Source: Echinococcus granulosus
Taxonomy: Eukaryota > Platyhelminthes > Cestoda > Cyclophyllidea > Taeniidae
Direction: 5' to 3'
Length of the DNA stretch: 64,000 nucleotides
Assembly: GCF_000524195.1 (NCBI RefSeq)
Contig: NW_020170419.1
Span: 129,541 to 193,540 of the forward strand
A program made the position numbers and the translations under genes. A model generated the notes under the pieces. It was given only the letters and a program-made list of their open reading frames with translations. It did no database searches and had not been told where the DNA came from. Below are positions 1-14,000 of this stretch, in pieces (positions within the stretch are counted from its first letter, which is position 1; each line of letters opens with the position of its first letter).

Positions 1-3000
1 ACACCCCCACATGACTTCTGGAGAATGACCATCCGTGAGTTCATTTTTAGGAAGAATCTTTGAGATATCCGGGGCCCTCTAGACAAAAACAGTTTAGTTT
101 GATGAGCACCGTCTACTACATTGAAGGACCTATCCAATTGGTCATCTTCAAGGTCAATAGCATATTGATGAGGAGGAAGGACGACTTAATCTTTCCGCAC
201 TCATTCAAACGAAAATGTCAATCTTTAAAGGCCTAAATGAAACCCACCTTTCGTGTAGCAGATGCTAGAGCTGGTGTTGATGCTGCCGTATGGGAGGAGT
301 GTTGGGCAGCGCCTAGAGGAGCACTTTCCTGGGTAGCTTTGACAGGAGGAATTTCTTGAAAGCAATAATTACATAAGAAATCCATCAGTCATAATTTAAT
401 TTATTAGTTAGGAGACACGAAATGAGAGGAAAAAGAAGGGGAATAAATATTCGTTGCCCACTCAATTTTCCACTCCACATCTAATGAGGAATTAAAGAAA
501 CGCAGAAGTTGCATCCCTGCCGTCTCGAATTCACCACTGCGGTGAATAAGAGCTTTTTTCCTCTTAAAGACAGGTCTTGGCGAAAAAAAACAAAGAAACG
601 AGATCCAAATGACCTTCTTTTAGTCTGAAACACCCACTTGTTGACCTAATATTTCCACCGGATCGTAGGATTCCCAGGCGTAAGTGTTACACCCGCCTGA
701 ATTAATTGGGTCATAGCTGACTAGGATGTGTGAAATTATGGTAACGACATTATCTACTGGCATAGTCTGTATCAGCCATGCGGTGATGTATGTGAATAGT
801 GCTGGTAGGGGTGAAGGGGATGTAGCTTCAAAAGTACCCACTTTGAAGCTGGTGACGAGTTTTCTGAGTCGGTCATAACTCCTGTGTCAAAGCTGTCATG
901 CTAAAAAAGCACCATGAAGACAACTTCTCCCCTACCAACACGAACGGCTGTCGATGTGGGGAATCAAGATATCTAAATTAAAGAGCTTAGAAATGACACT
1001 TTTGGGCGATTAATTGTAGTGCCTTTCGGTCGTTTTCCAACCGAATGCTCTGAGTGGCTCCACAACGCAAGAAAGTTGGCTTTAGCACTCTTGTGCTCCT
1101 AGAAAGGGTAATGCTTTATGATTGCAAATGATGTGACAGACGGTGATGGCAATAACACAAATTTATTTGGTCTAAGAGGTCGTCCAAAGTCTAGGCCATT
1201 ACTACGTAAACAAAGTTTGACTGCAGATGAACGTACCTAAATTTCTTATTTGTTCATCCCCTCGCACGATACAATTAGTATCAACCGAATTTTCTAGAAG
1301 AAAAAGAAAAAAGGAAGCCTAGCTATTGGAACAAAGAAAGAGAAATTGTTCCGTGGAGGAGTATCTTCTCTCATGGGTTCACAAATTCAGGGCCAAAAAT
1401 CGACTCTACTCATCTAATGGTGGCATTGTGACTTCGACGCCACCTTTTTTTCAAGTGAGAACACAACAGGATGCTGCTGTGAAAATCACTTTTAGCCCTT
1501 TGAATATTGCATTCCTGCTTAGAATAAACTATTTATACAATAATGCTGTTGATAGGATCACCTACTATCGCTTGATGAACGTTCCTCCGTGACACGAGGA
1601 GCAACTTCTTTTACCACCGTAAGGGAGGGCAGACTTGGTGCTGTAAATCACCAAATAAAGGGAAATTTTAACTCCTTACATAACATTTTAAGCATTCATT
1701 ACTCACATTGTATGCGGTCAAAAGGTTTGGATAGATTATACGAAGAGAATTAAAAAGTAGAATCGTTTTGAAGGAAAATGAGCAATTTTCGCCTAAGTCA
1801 CTCGTGAGTGTGGGAGTGGGCAGGTGATATTTGCACGGCCCTGGCATTTAAATAAATACCTCGAGTAGATTTAAAGAATAAAAGGCAATGCTAACCTCTC
1901 TGGGATTTCTTTGCCAAGGAGCCGGAAACAAATTCATTCCCAACCCGATTCGGCGTAGGTGCTTTTGGTGTGAAAAAATTCTCCGAGATGGAGGCTTCTT
2001 CAAAAACATTCTCCCCTGATTTTATGGTTATCGCTGAGAATGAGGTTGTCAACAGATGATCCTCATCTATGCTCCATTGAGAACTGGTCTGTGAGAGGTT
2101 TTCTACACAACACGAAAGATCGCTCAGTAGTGACGTAGGAGGGCATTAACAGAGAGCCAAAACCGAACCTTAAGGTTTATTCATACGCCAATATAACTGA
2201 CTACCTAACATTGGAGTAGATGCCAACTCCATCGTGCCAGCACCATTTTTAAAGGCCTTTAGGTTTATAAAGAAAATTAGGGACATTCAGTATATCAGTC
2301 AGTCTTCGGAGTCGATCCTCAGCCAGTTATCAATGGGAAATTAGGGGGGCTTTACTAAAGAAAGGAGTGAAATACCAGACAGTGTTTTTAAGAGTGATAT
2401 AAATCCATCATCATCTTCACATTCTTACCTGATGAAAGTCGGTAATTTACACCTCCAAATTCCGTGCCGATAGCGCTATCCTGTTGGCTAAGTTGAGTGT
2501 AATCATCCGACGCATAAGAGCCCTTATGACTTTGGTTTAATCTAGGGGGTGGTGCATCGGGTGCCTTCCTCTTTTTCTATAAAAAGTGACATAAATCTGT
2601 AACACAGATTGGACACAAGGCGCAAACCAATTCATTTTCGTATAAAAAATACGAAAAGCAGGGGTTAGCAAATCAACATCGCGTTTGAAAATCCGAACAA
2701 AGCTATTTAGAAGTGGTGTTTACCCGTTAAAAATCCAAAGACATGAAATAAGGTAAATCTTACCCTGCCGATGCGGTGTGGTACCGACGACTTTGTGATT
2801 TCGGAGTGAACTCTGGAAGATTTTGAAAACTTGCTTGATAGACAATTGTTCCAGGAAACAAACTGTGAAACATCTTGTTTGGGAACACATTGTACATAGA
2901 GTCGGCGTTCCTCAGGAATGAATGAATTAGAAAATGACGCAATTTTTGAATTAAAAAGACACTCTGATATTCGTGTTGATGGAGAAGCGACCCTCCAGGA

Positions 3001-5084
3001 GAAGGCTTGTTGGTGAAATTCCTCACAGGGAATAAGAAATACGAAACGTTTGAAGTCCAAGCGATGATTTCTGCAGTAGTTTAATAACAAGTCGTGAAAA
3101 TGTGTGGAGGCGTCGACATTATTAATAAAATGTGTTTCGTTTAAGTGCGAGTTTTTGACAACTACGCATACGCTTGAATCGACCATTTGGGAAACACGAG
3201 CTCTGGGTCCAAAAAACACTACACGTAGACAGCCTCAAGCGCCGCTAATAAATGCGACGACGTATGGAATAGTGCCTTTATCAGTTAATAGCACGTTAGA
3301 GAAACAAAACAAACTTAAAGGTCATAAGGTCTCAGAATAAACTGTTAAAAAATGCTTTGAAGAATTGTGAAAATTAAAAATTACCCTAAGGAGTTGTGAA
3401 GTAAGCTGCATATGTTTCACATCTACCTGTGAAAACTTGGTGCGAAATATGTGATAATTACAAATATATAATACATCAAGAGTGCAGACTGAATAACTCT
3501 GTCTAAAACTTTTGAAAGTAAAACATTTCTGTGACAGTGTTTGCAATACTTAAGTTGGTTGTTGGTTCCTGATTTCGATAGCGGTCTTCTTAGTGCTTCG
3601 CCATTGTAAATTCACTTATCCGCCTGGCATCTGGACCGTTCCAGAGGCCCTAAGGCTCGAGTGTAGGCCAGATACTCATATCCTGACTAGATATCATATC
3701 TTCTCCTTCTTCAGGGAAGTTTTGTGCACTTGAGCAAGAACTCAAAAAGCTCTAGATTTCCTACCATCATAATCAAAGTTTACTAAAATATTCAATATGG
3801 AAATAAGGCACCTGTGAACTATTGACAAAAAATCCCTTTATTATGATAGGTGACTTTTTTGGCTTACGTAAATGAATAATTGTACGTGGAACTTATTCTG
3901 TACATGCCATGTGTAAAGCTGCGAGGTATAAAATATGTAACCAGCCTAAGCAAGGACCAAGGAATTACTGTCATAGTCCAGGTGGCTGAATTGAAACATA
4001 CAGGGAATAATGTGTCCAAAAGGATAAACAAAAAGGTAATCAAACTATGAATCAATGCGTAGCTGTGCAATGGTAAAAAGTATAAAATAATTACATTAGT
4101 CAGACGGCGAAGGAAAGTTGTAGAAGCTTGAAAAGGATAGGGCCGTTAGATGACGTTTTTTTTGCAGAAAAAAGATATGGATTGAAAATATGCCTGATCC
4201 TAAGGAGTTCCTTAACTTGCTTAATGGTATGCTGCTATATTTTTTACTCTATGTATGAGGTTTTTAGCGCTTAAGCCCTGACAGACTGTGTTTTTGGTCA
4301 ACATGCCCTCTCACCCCTTCTGTAGATCAATGATATGTTCCCTGCAGTACTAGTGAAATACCTACGTTGTTTAAATGTGTTTCTCAAATAAAAAACGGAT
4401 GTTTAAATAGTGCCTTGTGATTTAGGAGCAGTCAACATTCCCCAGACCGTCCCCTATTGACGCTAGAAAATAAAAGTTCCCAAACCCAATCAGTCTTGTC
4501 ATTTCTAAAGAGTATGAGGGCTAGGGAGGGGGAAAATAGGGAGGTCGTGCCGTAACTGGTTCAAGTCCTTTTAATTTTTTGTATTGAGTGCGAGTCCCAG
4601 ACTTATCTTGGTAAACTTGCTAGACTTATGCAAAAAACCAACCTCTTTCTGGGCGCACGCAAATTCTGTATATTATTGCCGTATTCTGCTTTGACGTGAT
4701 TTCGTTTTTAAGCCTTTACTTTTAGGGCATTTGCAGCATATTTATCATTTGAGATAATGTGTTGAAGCCAAGGTGTGCTTTCTTAGCTTTATTTAACTTG
4801 GCGCCACAACTTTCCAAATAATCCTTCCACTATGTTTGAGAAGGTGCATTTTTAATCCGTTCCGACCACACTGTTAAAGCTTGTTAAATCAAATATAAGG
4901 TTTAGCTCATAGGCATTCCATTACCAATGCGGACAATTTTAGGAGGATCATTCAATATTTTAAGGATTCTCAAGGTTACACGGCGACTGAAAAACGCATT
5001 ATACGACAACGGGGCCATTGATTGGATATTTTGGAATACCGCCTTGTTTTGGCTAATGTTGCTCGGCTGACTGGGAACTGAGTT
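1..5084. other. Intergenic DNA upstream of the USP48-like gene
   Basis: About 5 kb of AT-rich sequence in which I recognise no gene, RNA or repeat family. The longest open frame is on the minus strand at 2707-3219 (170 codons). It has no recognisable domain, and its length is borderline for chance in a window of this size. A B-box-like GGTTCAAGTCC near 4558 lacks the rest of a tRNA. Promoter elements of the downstream gene may lie here, but I cannot point to one. Confidence 0.5.
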
Positions 5085-8000
5085 ATGGGGCGGAAATTGG
5101 ATAGACGATGGGAATGCTTGTCACAACTCAGCAATCCAGATGAGGTTACTTTAGCCCATTTAAAGAAGTTCTACCGACTGGAAGACCAAGCATGTCCCCT
5201 CGACGCCTGCCGGTTTGCCTGTTTAATTCTCTTCTCAATTTCGGCGTTTAGACTTATGCTTTCCACTAAAAACACCCTTTTCTGCTCTCTTTTTGGATAT
5301 TTTTGAGTGGAGATCTATAAATCTATAGCGATGTGTTAATTTTTGGCGATGAGCTGTATTCTCTTTATTATCTTATGGTGTACGATCATTAGGTTGTTTT
5401 TGACGAATTTTATTTTGACAGTTTTTTAATTATATATCTCATCTGTAGTACCTGTTAGAAGTACCTGCAATTTTTGGGGTCGAATCTACCTTCACTCAAA
5501 TTTGTAGGGCGCCTTTTACTCATTCGCATTTCGTATTATCTCGTAGAAACGAGCATCTGTCTCTTTTCATCCAAACGATATTACATGTCTTTTATAGTAC
5601 CGTTATTCTTGCATTATTTGGGCAAAATCATTCGTTTGAGATTTAACAAGATTTAAGAAAATTATCCGTTCCTATTTCCGTACTCACAGTTCCATGTGCA
5701 AAGGGAATACACGATGTCTGAACCACATTACTGACGCAGAAGAAGTCACAATTCCATCAGAAGATGTTGAGGAATTCTCGGATAACGTAAATGACATCGT
5801 ATTAGTAAGACCTTGAACTGCTTCTCCTCTTTTCGTCCAAAAATTTTTTCCCAATTTGAAAATGGACCCTCTCTGGCTTAACAGAATCGCAGCGGCCTTC
5901 GAAACTACGGAAGCACCTGTTACCTTAATGCTTTTCTTCAGATCTACTTCCACTTTGCTGAGCTTCGCCAAGCCATCTACCAATTGCCTTATAATCGTAG
6001 GTTTCTTTTTATTCTCTTATTTTTAATAGTCTACTGCGATCTTCTAACTTTGTGCATGGTTGAATAATGTACCTCACAGAAATGCATCATGTACGTGATA
6101 GCCACAGCGCGTGATTCCTAGCCACTCTGTAAGGGTTTGTAGTGATGAATGCTGCTTAGTAAAACTCGTTATATGAAGTCAAGTCGGATGAGCGTACGGC
6201 TGAGTTGACCTACGTCTAATTACTTCTCTTCAGTTACTGATCTTTGCTTCCTTCCACGCCTCCCTGAACAGGTTGCATAAAGTTTCCATTTGCATTCTTA
6301 GCATTGCTCCATGTTTTGTCTGTCTGGATCGTTCACTTACTCGTGTCTGGCAACCTCATTGTCATTGCAGTTGGATAAATGTGTTTCCAACCTGGATGAA
6401 AAGTTGGACATTTTGTCGGTGGAACCTCATAAATAGTTGGCTAAAACGGGCGGGGCTTGTCGGAAAACCATATATAAATGTAGAAGTTGTGGCAGTCACG
6501 GGCTTTTTAGCGCGCATATGCTTCAGACAATTGGTGACAATGAGAAAAGCGCACATCCTGACGGTAATAAGTGTTTTCTAAAGAATATGCGAATAGATTA
6601 AATTCATTTCAAAGTAAATCGTGCTAAGGACACGTGCAAGTACATTACGTACAAGTACAAGTACATAACTAATAACGTCTTTTCTTTGATAGGGTAAAAG
6701 CATCTTGCAATCAAATATGGGTCCACCCTGGCGCCGTCATTAATTGAGTCGAGATTAGTTAATGATTACTGATAAAAGTAGGATGTATTCCCCGGTATCT
6801 GGTTAGATTCACTGATGTATTTGTGGTTGGGGAAATTAGTATCCTTAAATTCACGTCTCTTTCTCCTCCGTAGAATCCTTCCCCGAGGGCGTGGTCGAGC
6901 AGTTACAGTTGATCTTCAGCCAAATGCAACTCAGTCGTGAGGGGTGAGTGGCTAGTTATTTCAAGTAAGTCCATTTCTTTTATCCACCTACCCACGTGTA
7001 TTCTCCTTGTTTCCTTTAGTCTTGTTGATCCCGGCGGTTTGATTGAAGCGCTGCATCTCTCAGAGCGTGATCAACAGGTAGGAGTTGTTTCCCTGTCTTT
7101 TGGCCGATTTGATTGACTAAATCGGATCGGGTAGGAGGGACAGTGGTTTATTTATTCCGAAAGAATTAACTTTACTGTAAACACCTATACCTTGACGAGT
7201 CCCTTACAGCACCGTAGTGATTGTAATCCCTTCTCTAGGCAACAAAAGTCTGCCAATTCCACTTTTAGCCCTAGAAACGGAACAAAAACGTAGCGTGAAC
7301 TACGTGGGTTGGTGGAACCTTTCTTTCTTAGCACGTTAAGCGACAATTGCTTTAATCTATAATGCGGCTTGATGTGCCTTTCCTTGACTTAGTCGTTGCC
7401 GAACTGGGCCTTTTTCTTTGAAAACGTATCCAAATGGTGCCCTGTGTTATCGCAGTTCGCAACATCTCCAAATGCCTTGCGGCGAGGTGTAGAATAAGCT
7501 CCTGCGGCTTTGGAATCGAGTAAAACTCTTTTCTCAAAGAGTGTGTAAGCCCGTACAAGCTTTTTAGAATGTGTACATACAACCAAGGGCGTTTGGCGAG
7601 CCACACCGAATACCGCGCGAGAATTTTTTAATCACTTGATTTTATTGTAAGGCACGTGCAGTATACCTTGTCAACAAACCTCTACGTTTCCCTTTTTAAT
7701 ACGGAGTTTGGATTACTAAAAATTTTCTTTCTCTTGAAAACTGTAGGATGCGCCAGAATTCCACAGCCTGTTTATGAGCCTCCTTGAGACTCGCTTCTCC
7801 TCCGTCGGTCAAACAGTCATCCGCGATCTTTTCCAGGGCTCCTGTGTCTACGAGACTCGGTAACTTTTGTCCTTCTCTCTTTGCCATTCCGTTATCGCCC
7901 TAGAACTTTATACCTTCCCTCCTTCCACTCTTCATAGCTGCCAGATATGTGGATTTGTGTCTCGACTTCCCTCACAATTCCTTGAACTCGATATCAAGGT

Positions 8001-11000
8001 CGCCACGGGCCGCCTTGAAGAATACATCCAGAAATATCTTGCTGTAGGTTTTGACTAATAGTCATTGAATATTTCATATCTTGCATTAGCTTTAATGTAA
8101 ATATGCGCAAGGGCTGCGGACCAATGTTAGAGACAGGAGGGGATATGCCTAAAATTCATTCATTGGGGATTAACTATAAACGCTGCTTTGTCGAATGATA
8201 TTGCTTTATCTCCACAAGTGGATGATGGTTGCAGGAGGAGGAACTAACGGGCGACAATCAGTACGCCTGTCCGCAGTGCGCCACGAAGCGGGACGGGTCA
8301 CGACGAGTGCGCATCACGGCGACACCACTGATGCTGTGCATCCAACTCCTTCGCTTCAACTACGATCAGCGTCTTGGCCGACGGGTGAAGCAGGCGGCTC
8401 CAGTCCGTCTTCCTGATCTCCTCGATATGACACCCTACATCTCGCCGGGTTGGTGAGACTTGAACTATAAAGAAAATGCAATTTTTTTGGTAAAAAGTAG
8501 AAGGGTGGAAACTACATGAGGGGCATCCAAGTCACTCCGAGACTTTTAAGGCAAATTTTCATCGAGATGTAACTGGATATGCTTTTTCACGTAGTTCCCG
8601 TTCACATTTATTCAATTAGATCAACGTTGGACACAGGGAGATTTATCACTGTCCTTGAGCTATCTCCAAACATCCTGCCTCATTGTCTGGCTATCCAGGG
8701 TGCGATAGTATCAAAATTGGAAATATCCGTATTAGCGAATTTTCACTGTTAATCTTTGCCAGGAAGGGTTAGTCTTTTGCACAATGTTACAACGGTAAGA
8801 CATGCCTCGATGAGGTGTCACGGATGCGTCTGACTGTTCACATGGCTACCTATCGAGGCTGTGGGCCAGGTTGCGAGCATGAAGTATGGGGAGGAGAAGA
8901 ATTATCTTGTTGACACACTCAGGAAAACCCTCAGTACTTCCCAAACTTGACAACTGTGTCGTTTTGAAAAGAAGCTATCGAAGAGACCTAGCCTGATCTT
9001 CTTCGTTTATTTTGAATTATTTGGCGACTGCCGCGCTGAAATGCGGTCTCCAAGTCACCGTGATGAGAAGTTGAGGTGGTTTGAACGGGGCTTGTCTTCC
9101 ATCACGTGTCGTGGGTTTCAGATTGGAAGCTTTTTTGTGTGAGAGCTAAGGAGGTATTTTCTCCCAAAATATTAATTTATGTATATCCTGCCGTGTCTTG
9201 ACTAATGGAGCAACAAAAAAGAGATCTAAGTGTTCAGCGCCCGTGTAATTGGCTATCTCTCGAAATCGTTTTATTAAGTCTAGCTGTTAACCGCAAAAAT
9301 TGATCAAACCACTGAAACTGACTGTGAATAAGTAGTATAACACGTGCCACTTTGGTGCAATAAAAGGCAAAGGGGACTCCCTTTTACTATTCAACATTAC
9401 TGGAGGTACAATTGGCACTCGTTTCTTCCGCATTGTTAAGAAAACAATTAGTTTGAATCCGGATCCTTGAGCGGCGCTTGTTCCCGCCGAGCTTTTTTGG
9501 TTGGAAGTCGTTTCGCACCTCGCATAAATTCCTTAAGGTTAGAAGTGTAAATCATCAGTGTTAAAGAGCTGGAACCGCTTTCCCATCGAAATTCGATTGG
9601 TTGATGTAATTGCAGTTGACCTTCGCTTAACCAATCAACTTTTTGCTAGGACATTTTTTAACTTGCAAGGTAGTGGCACCTACTACAGGCGATTTATTCC
9701 ATCTTCCAGAAGATTTGCACTCCAATTACCGGACAACTTTTTTCTACCTCTGTTCCTGTTACTGGTTTGTGCCTTCTGATGTTGGAAATCTATTCCCACT
9801 CACTAAATCTGTTCTCCGCCGTCTTGGAATAATGTTTTTCTCTATTCGTGAAAGAGGTTCAAGAGTCGTGATACTTCTATCAAGTGTTGCATGTGATTGT
9901 CCAATGCCGAAAAGGGGTGAGGATCCCCCTCTGGGAAAACACTATCAGAGGAACAGAGAGGATGAGGTGTGGCAATAACTCCCTACCTTTTCGCGGGCAA
10001 GTTTTGCCCAATTTCGTGTAAGGTAGTGAGATTTTGCGTTGGCTTGTACGAAAAGGAATAGGGTTTCCCTTCGACTCATTTAAGGGAAATGCTTGCTTAT
10101 CAAGGGGAATTCCCTTGCACATGTTTGAGGTGTTTTGAGTGGATAGATCTCAGCCATAACTGGCTGTCCTTCGGCAGATAGACAATTCCTCCCGCTGCAT
10201 AATGGAAGATTTAACTGTTTTCTACTTACCCTGGAAATCTTCCAATGGCTGAATTGTTCTTTCCGCCTAGCCTCGTCCATTTCGCACCTCGCTGCCTCTT
10301 GGATGTAATCGTTTCATTGCCTTTGAATCCAAATTTTATATTTTCAAGTTCAACATTTTAGAAGACCCATCCAGTCCGACCGAAAACAACGAAAAGAAGC
10401 GTTTTCTTTATCGCTGCTCGGGTGTTCTCCTACACCTCGGGCGCTATTCAACCTCTGGGCACTACATCGCTGTAGTACGCTGTTCCGATGCTGACAAGGA
10501 CTTCTGGAAGGTTTGCAACGATGAGCGGGTAATTTGACAGAACCTTTGCATCAGTTGAAAAAGAAACTCCGGGAAGGTCATTTTTTAGCTTGGAGTAGTC
10601 TCGGGGTTTTTATTAAGCTAAATTTCTTTCATTCGAAGTTTGAAGTGTCACATTTAGAAGGACAAAGCGTTTTATTACTCATTTTTTCGTTGCCTTATGT
10701 GTAAAAGGCTTGTTCAGAGTGGCTAATTTTTAAGAACCCCTCATCGGATGTGTTTCTAAATCTTCTGAAGGTGTTCATCAAGATTTTACGCTATTCCACT
10801 CATTTTAGAAGTTGTTAAAATTAGATAAAGAGCAATGACTGGTTACCTTTTCTTTAACGACTGGTGTCCTAGGGCTAAGTACCCACTGTGTCAGCTATGC
10901 GCTGGGGATTGGGGGGTAGAAAGCGGATGTATGCCAGAGTGGATGCCGAGAGCTACGCGTGTTCTATGCGAATTGGTTTGCAAAAGTCAAGTGGTGTATT

Positions 11001-14000
11001 GTGCTGAGTACTGTGGGCTGGTGCGCCGAATCATCTACGGGTAGCAGGTTCACCCTCATCAAATTATTTGTGAATGTACTGAATTGAAGTGGTGTGTTAA
11101 GTGCAGAGGCCTTCTAGATGTCCACATAGCCATAGCCATGAATGAATAAAGAATTCCTGGCAAGTGGTAATTTGACAAGTTGCATGGAAAGTGTCGGCGT
11201 AAGATCCACTGCGACGATTGTCAATTCATCTCTGAAGAGGTAATCAGGTCTCTCGGTTTGAAAAGACTTTTTGTCGGTATACAGAAGGGCTGGAGAGGTG
11301 TTAGCAGGAACGACTGAAGAGTCGGTGTAGTTAATTGTTTCAGCAATGTTTGCTCTGAATTTATGTAGGTCTTCACCGTTCCTGTGGACGAGTTCGACCT
11401 TTCTAAAGTGAACACGACTGCCACCAGTGCTACAAGTGTCCGTTCCACTCCGAAGAAGCCCGCCTCTGTATCGAGTAAACCAGCGCCAATGGTAATCGAC
11501 AGCGATACAGTTGAAAATGACAACACTGCCAATGTGGACGGTGATAATGTCTATCATGTCTCACCCTCCGCCTACATGGTCTTCTACCGTCTGGTCGAGG
11601 CTGATGACGCGCCGATGAATAATGGTGAGTTCCTCTTGATGGTAATATTCGAGTCAGTTTGTACTCCTCTGTATAGAAGTGCCTCGTAGCCCTTCTTCAT
11701 TCAGTACAAAACCATGTCCACCAAATTTCCTGACATCTGATGCGTTTGTCATGTGACCGCGAGAGTTCCTACATTCGTCGGCATTGGCTTGTTGTGACAC
11801 GTTGGGATCAACAAATGGCAGAAGGCCGAATTGAAGCCTGTCTACCCAATACGATACAGCGCGAAGATGTGCAATGAGGAGTTCTTGGGAAGCAGCCAGG
11901 AGTCATGAAACAGTCGGAAGAAAGTCCCCTGCTTAGACAATAACACAAGACCTTGTCGCTTCAAAACCTACCCATGCTATGACCTCATTATTGAGCTACA
12001 CGGACTTCGAAACGCTCTGTCGTCCGTGCATCCTTTTTTCTTGCAAGTTGAGACACTCTTAGTCCAATCCTTTAAATTAGGTTGCTAGCAGTCGTACGAA
12101 ATGTTGCTTATCGGCTTGTACTTTCCTCTCCCTTTCAGGTCCTGCGATGGAGGTTGATGTTCCGGACCATCTTCGTCGGGTTGTTGATGCGACTAATGTG
12201 GTGTTTACGATGGAGAACCTAAACAGGCGTCTGGAAAAGGTACACCTCCTCTTCAGCTATCTCTTTTCTCTGTAGTTGTCAACTCTGTTATCAGTGTCGG
12301 TTGGACGAATTTGGCTCATTTCATCTAGGTTTTGCTAGGCTCGAAGAAAGTGCTTTCCAAGGCAACGTTTGAGATATCTCTGAAGCATTTTGGAAATGGA
12401 AATGATCAACATGTCGAAAGCCATCAATGAATGCGGTACGGTATTGGGACGTCCAACTGCTCAGCAGTAGTATAACATTTGAATGGTGTGAGCGTTTGGA
12501 AGATGATTAGTCGTATGTCTGTGCGTGATTGACGACCTAGACAGTTGCGGTAGTCACTCCCCTGAACAGTCAGCCAACCTGCCATCGCTTTGTCCTGGAC
12601 GTTGATACTCCTTTCATTTTGTTCCATGTATCAGGTGTTGCCCAGGGCGTTCTTGAAAATTCAAAATCCATATGTGAAAGATATGCTTAATCTTTTCCTT
12701 TAGATTGAACAGAAACAGCTGACACTTGGTCGGATAATTCTGCGGCGCTACATTCTTGAACATCTTCGCACTGTCACGGGAAAGGAGTTACTTCCACGGA
12801 AACGCCGGAAGCCGAATTCCTCCGTTACCAGCAATGATGATGCCAACGATGTTGTTAACAGCACTGTCAACGTCGTTGATTCAATTGGTGACGATCCCGA
12901 TGCCGAAGACTCCACTGATGCTGACCTCGATGACATTTGCATCGTTCCGACGTGGTGGTTAGCTGAGTGGCTTAACGAACCTCAGTTTCCACCGCCCCAG
13001 TTACACTTCCCACCTCACGACAAAGACGTCTTTGTTGAAGCTCGTGAATTCGTTGGTGCCCTGCCGCTCTTCTGCACACACAATCGTATCTCACCAAACG
13101 TCCACTCGCAGCACATCAGAGCAGTGTCGCGATCTGGTTTATCGCTGTGTTTCAACCTCTCTCTGGATCTCGACAACTGCGAAGTGATCGCTCCCGACTC
13201 CGTTTCCTCGCCTTTCACCTCGATAGAGGCGGTCGCTGCTCTTTCCCCCTGTATTGGTTGTCTCCGATGGCGAGTGGCGGTGAAAGGCTTCAATAAGGAG
13301 TGTAATGCTCTCACCAAAGACATCAGCCGGTGGCGACGTGCTAGCAAAGGTGGGGTTTGGCCTCTTGTCCCCGGTGCTGAGTCTGCTGTATGTGAAGGTC
13401 AAATTGTAGGTAATTGTTATAGATGCAAACTATTTGCTTAAATAAATTCAGCGGAAATGTTTTTTTTTTCAGGTCTCCTCTTCTCCATCACGAGTGTACT
13501 TCCTCGGGATGAAATCATTCACCAATTGGCGGTCTTTTGCACAGACGTATTTTTGTGCTGCTGCTAAGGCTTCCTCCTGTCCCCCTACCACGGATTTCAA
13601 CAAGGACGCCGTGTGTCCACACAATCACCTGTTGGCGGACAACATTCGTTGTCTTCCGCCTTCCCTGTGGCATCGAATAGTGGCCCTGTTTACCCTGCCC
13701 AATTCTACTGCAACGGCTACCATACCGGAATATCCCAGCGACTGCTGTGATCTCTCCCCATGTCTTCAGTGTGCTGATGTCAAGGAGAATTTACTCGCTA
13801 GAGCGCAGAACGAACGAGAGGCTTTATCGGGGATCCTAACGGCTCTCACTTCTGGGTCTTCACAAAGGCAGTTGGACGGGCTAATCACCGGTGTTGAGTA
13901 AGGTTTCCGGCGGGGCTATTATCTCCTCATGTGGTCATTTAAGTAGTATGGTATGTGAGAGACAATCTTCTCTTAGTTCACGTCCAGTTCACTATAATTC

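Noticed and set aside
5684..5983. Minus-strand open frame of 99 codons resembling a helical protein
   Set aside because: It is the complement of USP48 exons 2 and 3. The plus strand encodes CKGNTRCL and the GSTCYLNAF cysteine box with proper splice sites.
6369..6435. Plus-strand exon-like LDKCVSNLDEKLDILSVEPHK after an AG acceptor
   Set aside because: It falls in USP48 intron 3, does not fit the phase (stop at once), and exons 5885-5996 and 6874-6943 join directly in frame. A nested tiny gene cannot be excluded but has no other support.
11114..11557. Minus-strand open frame of 147 codons
   Set aside because: Antisense shadow of USP48 exon 10 and its upstream intron.
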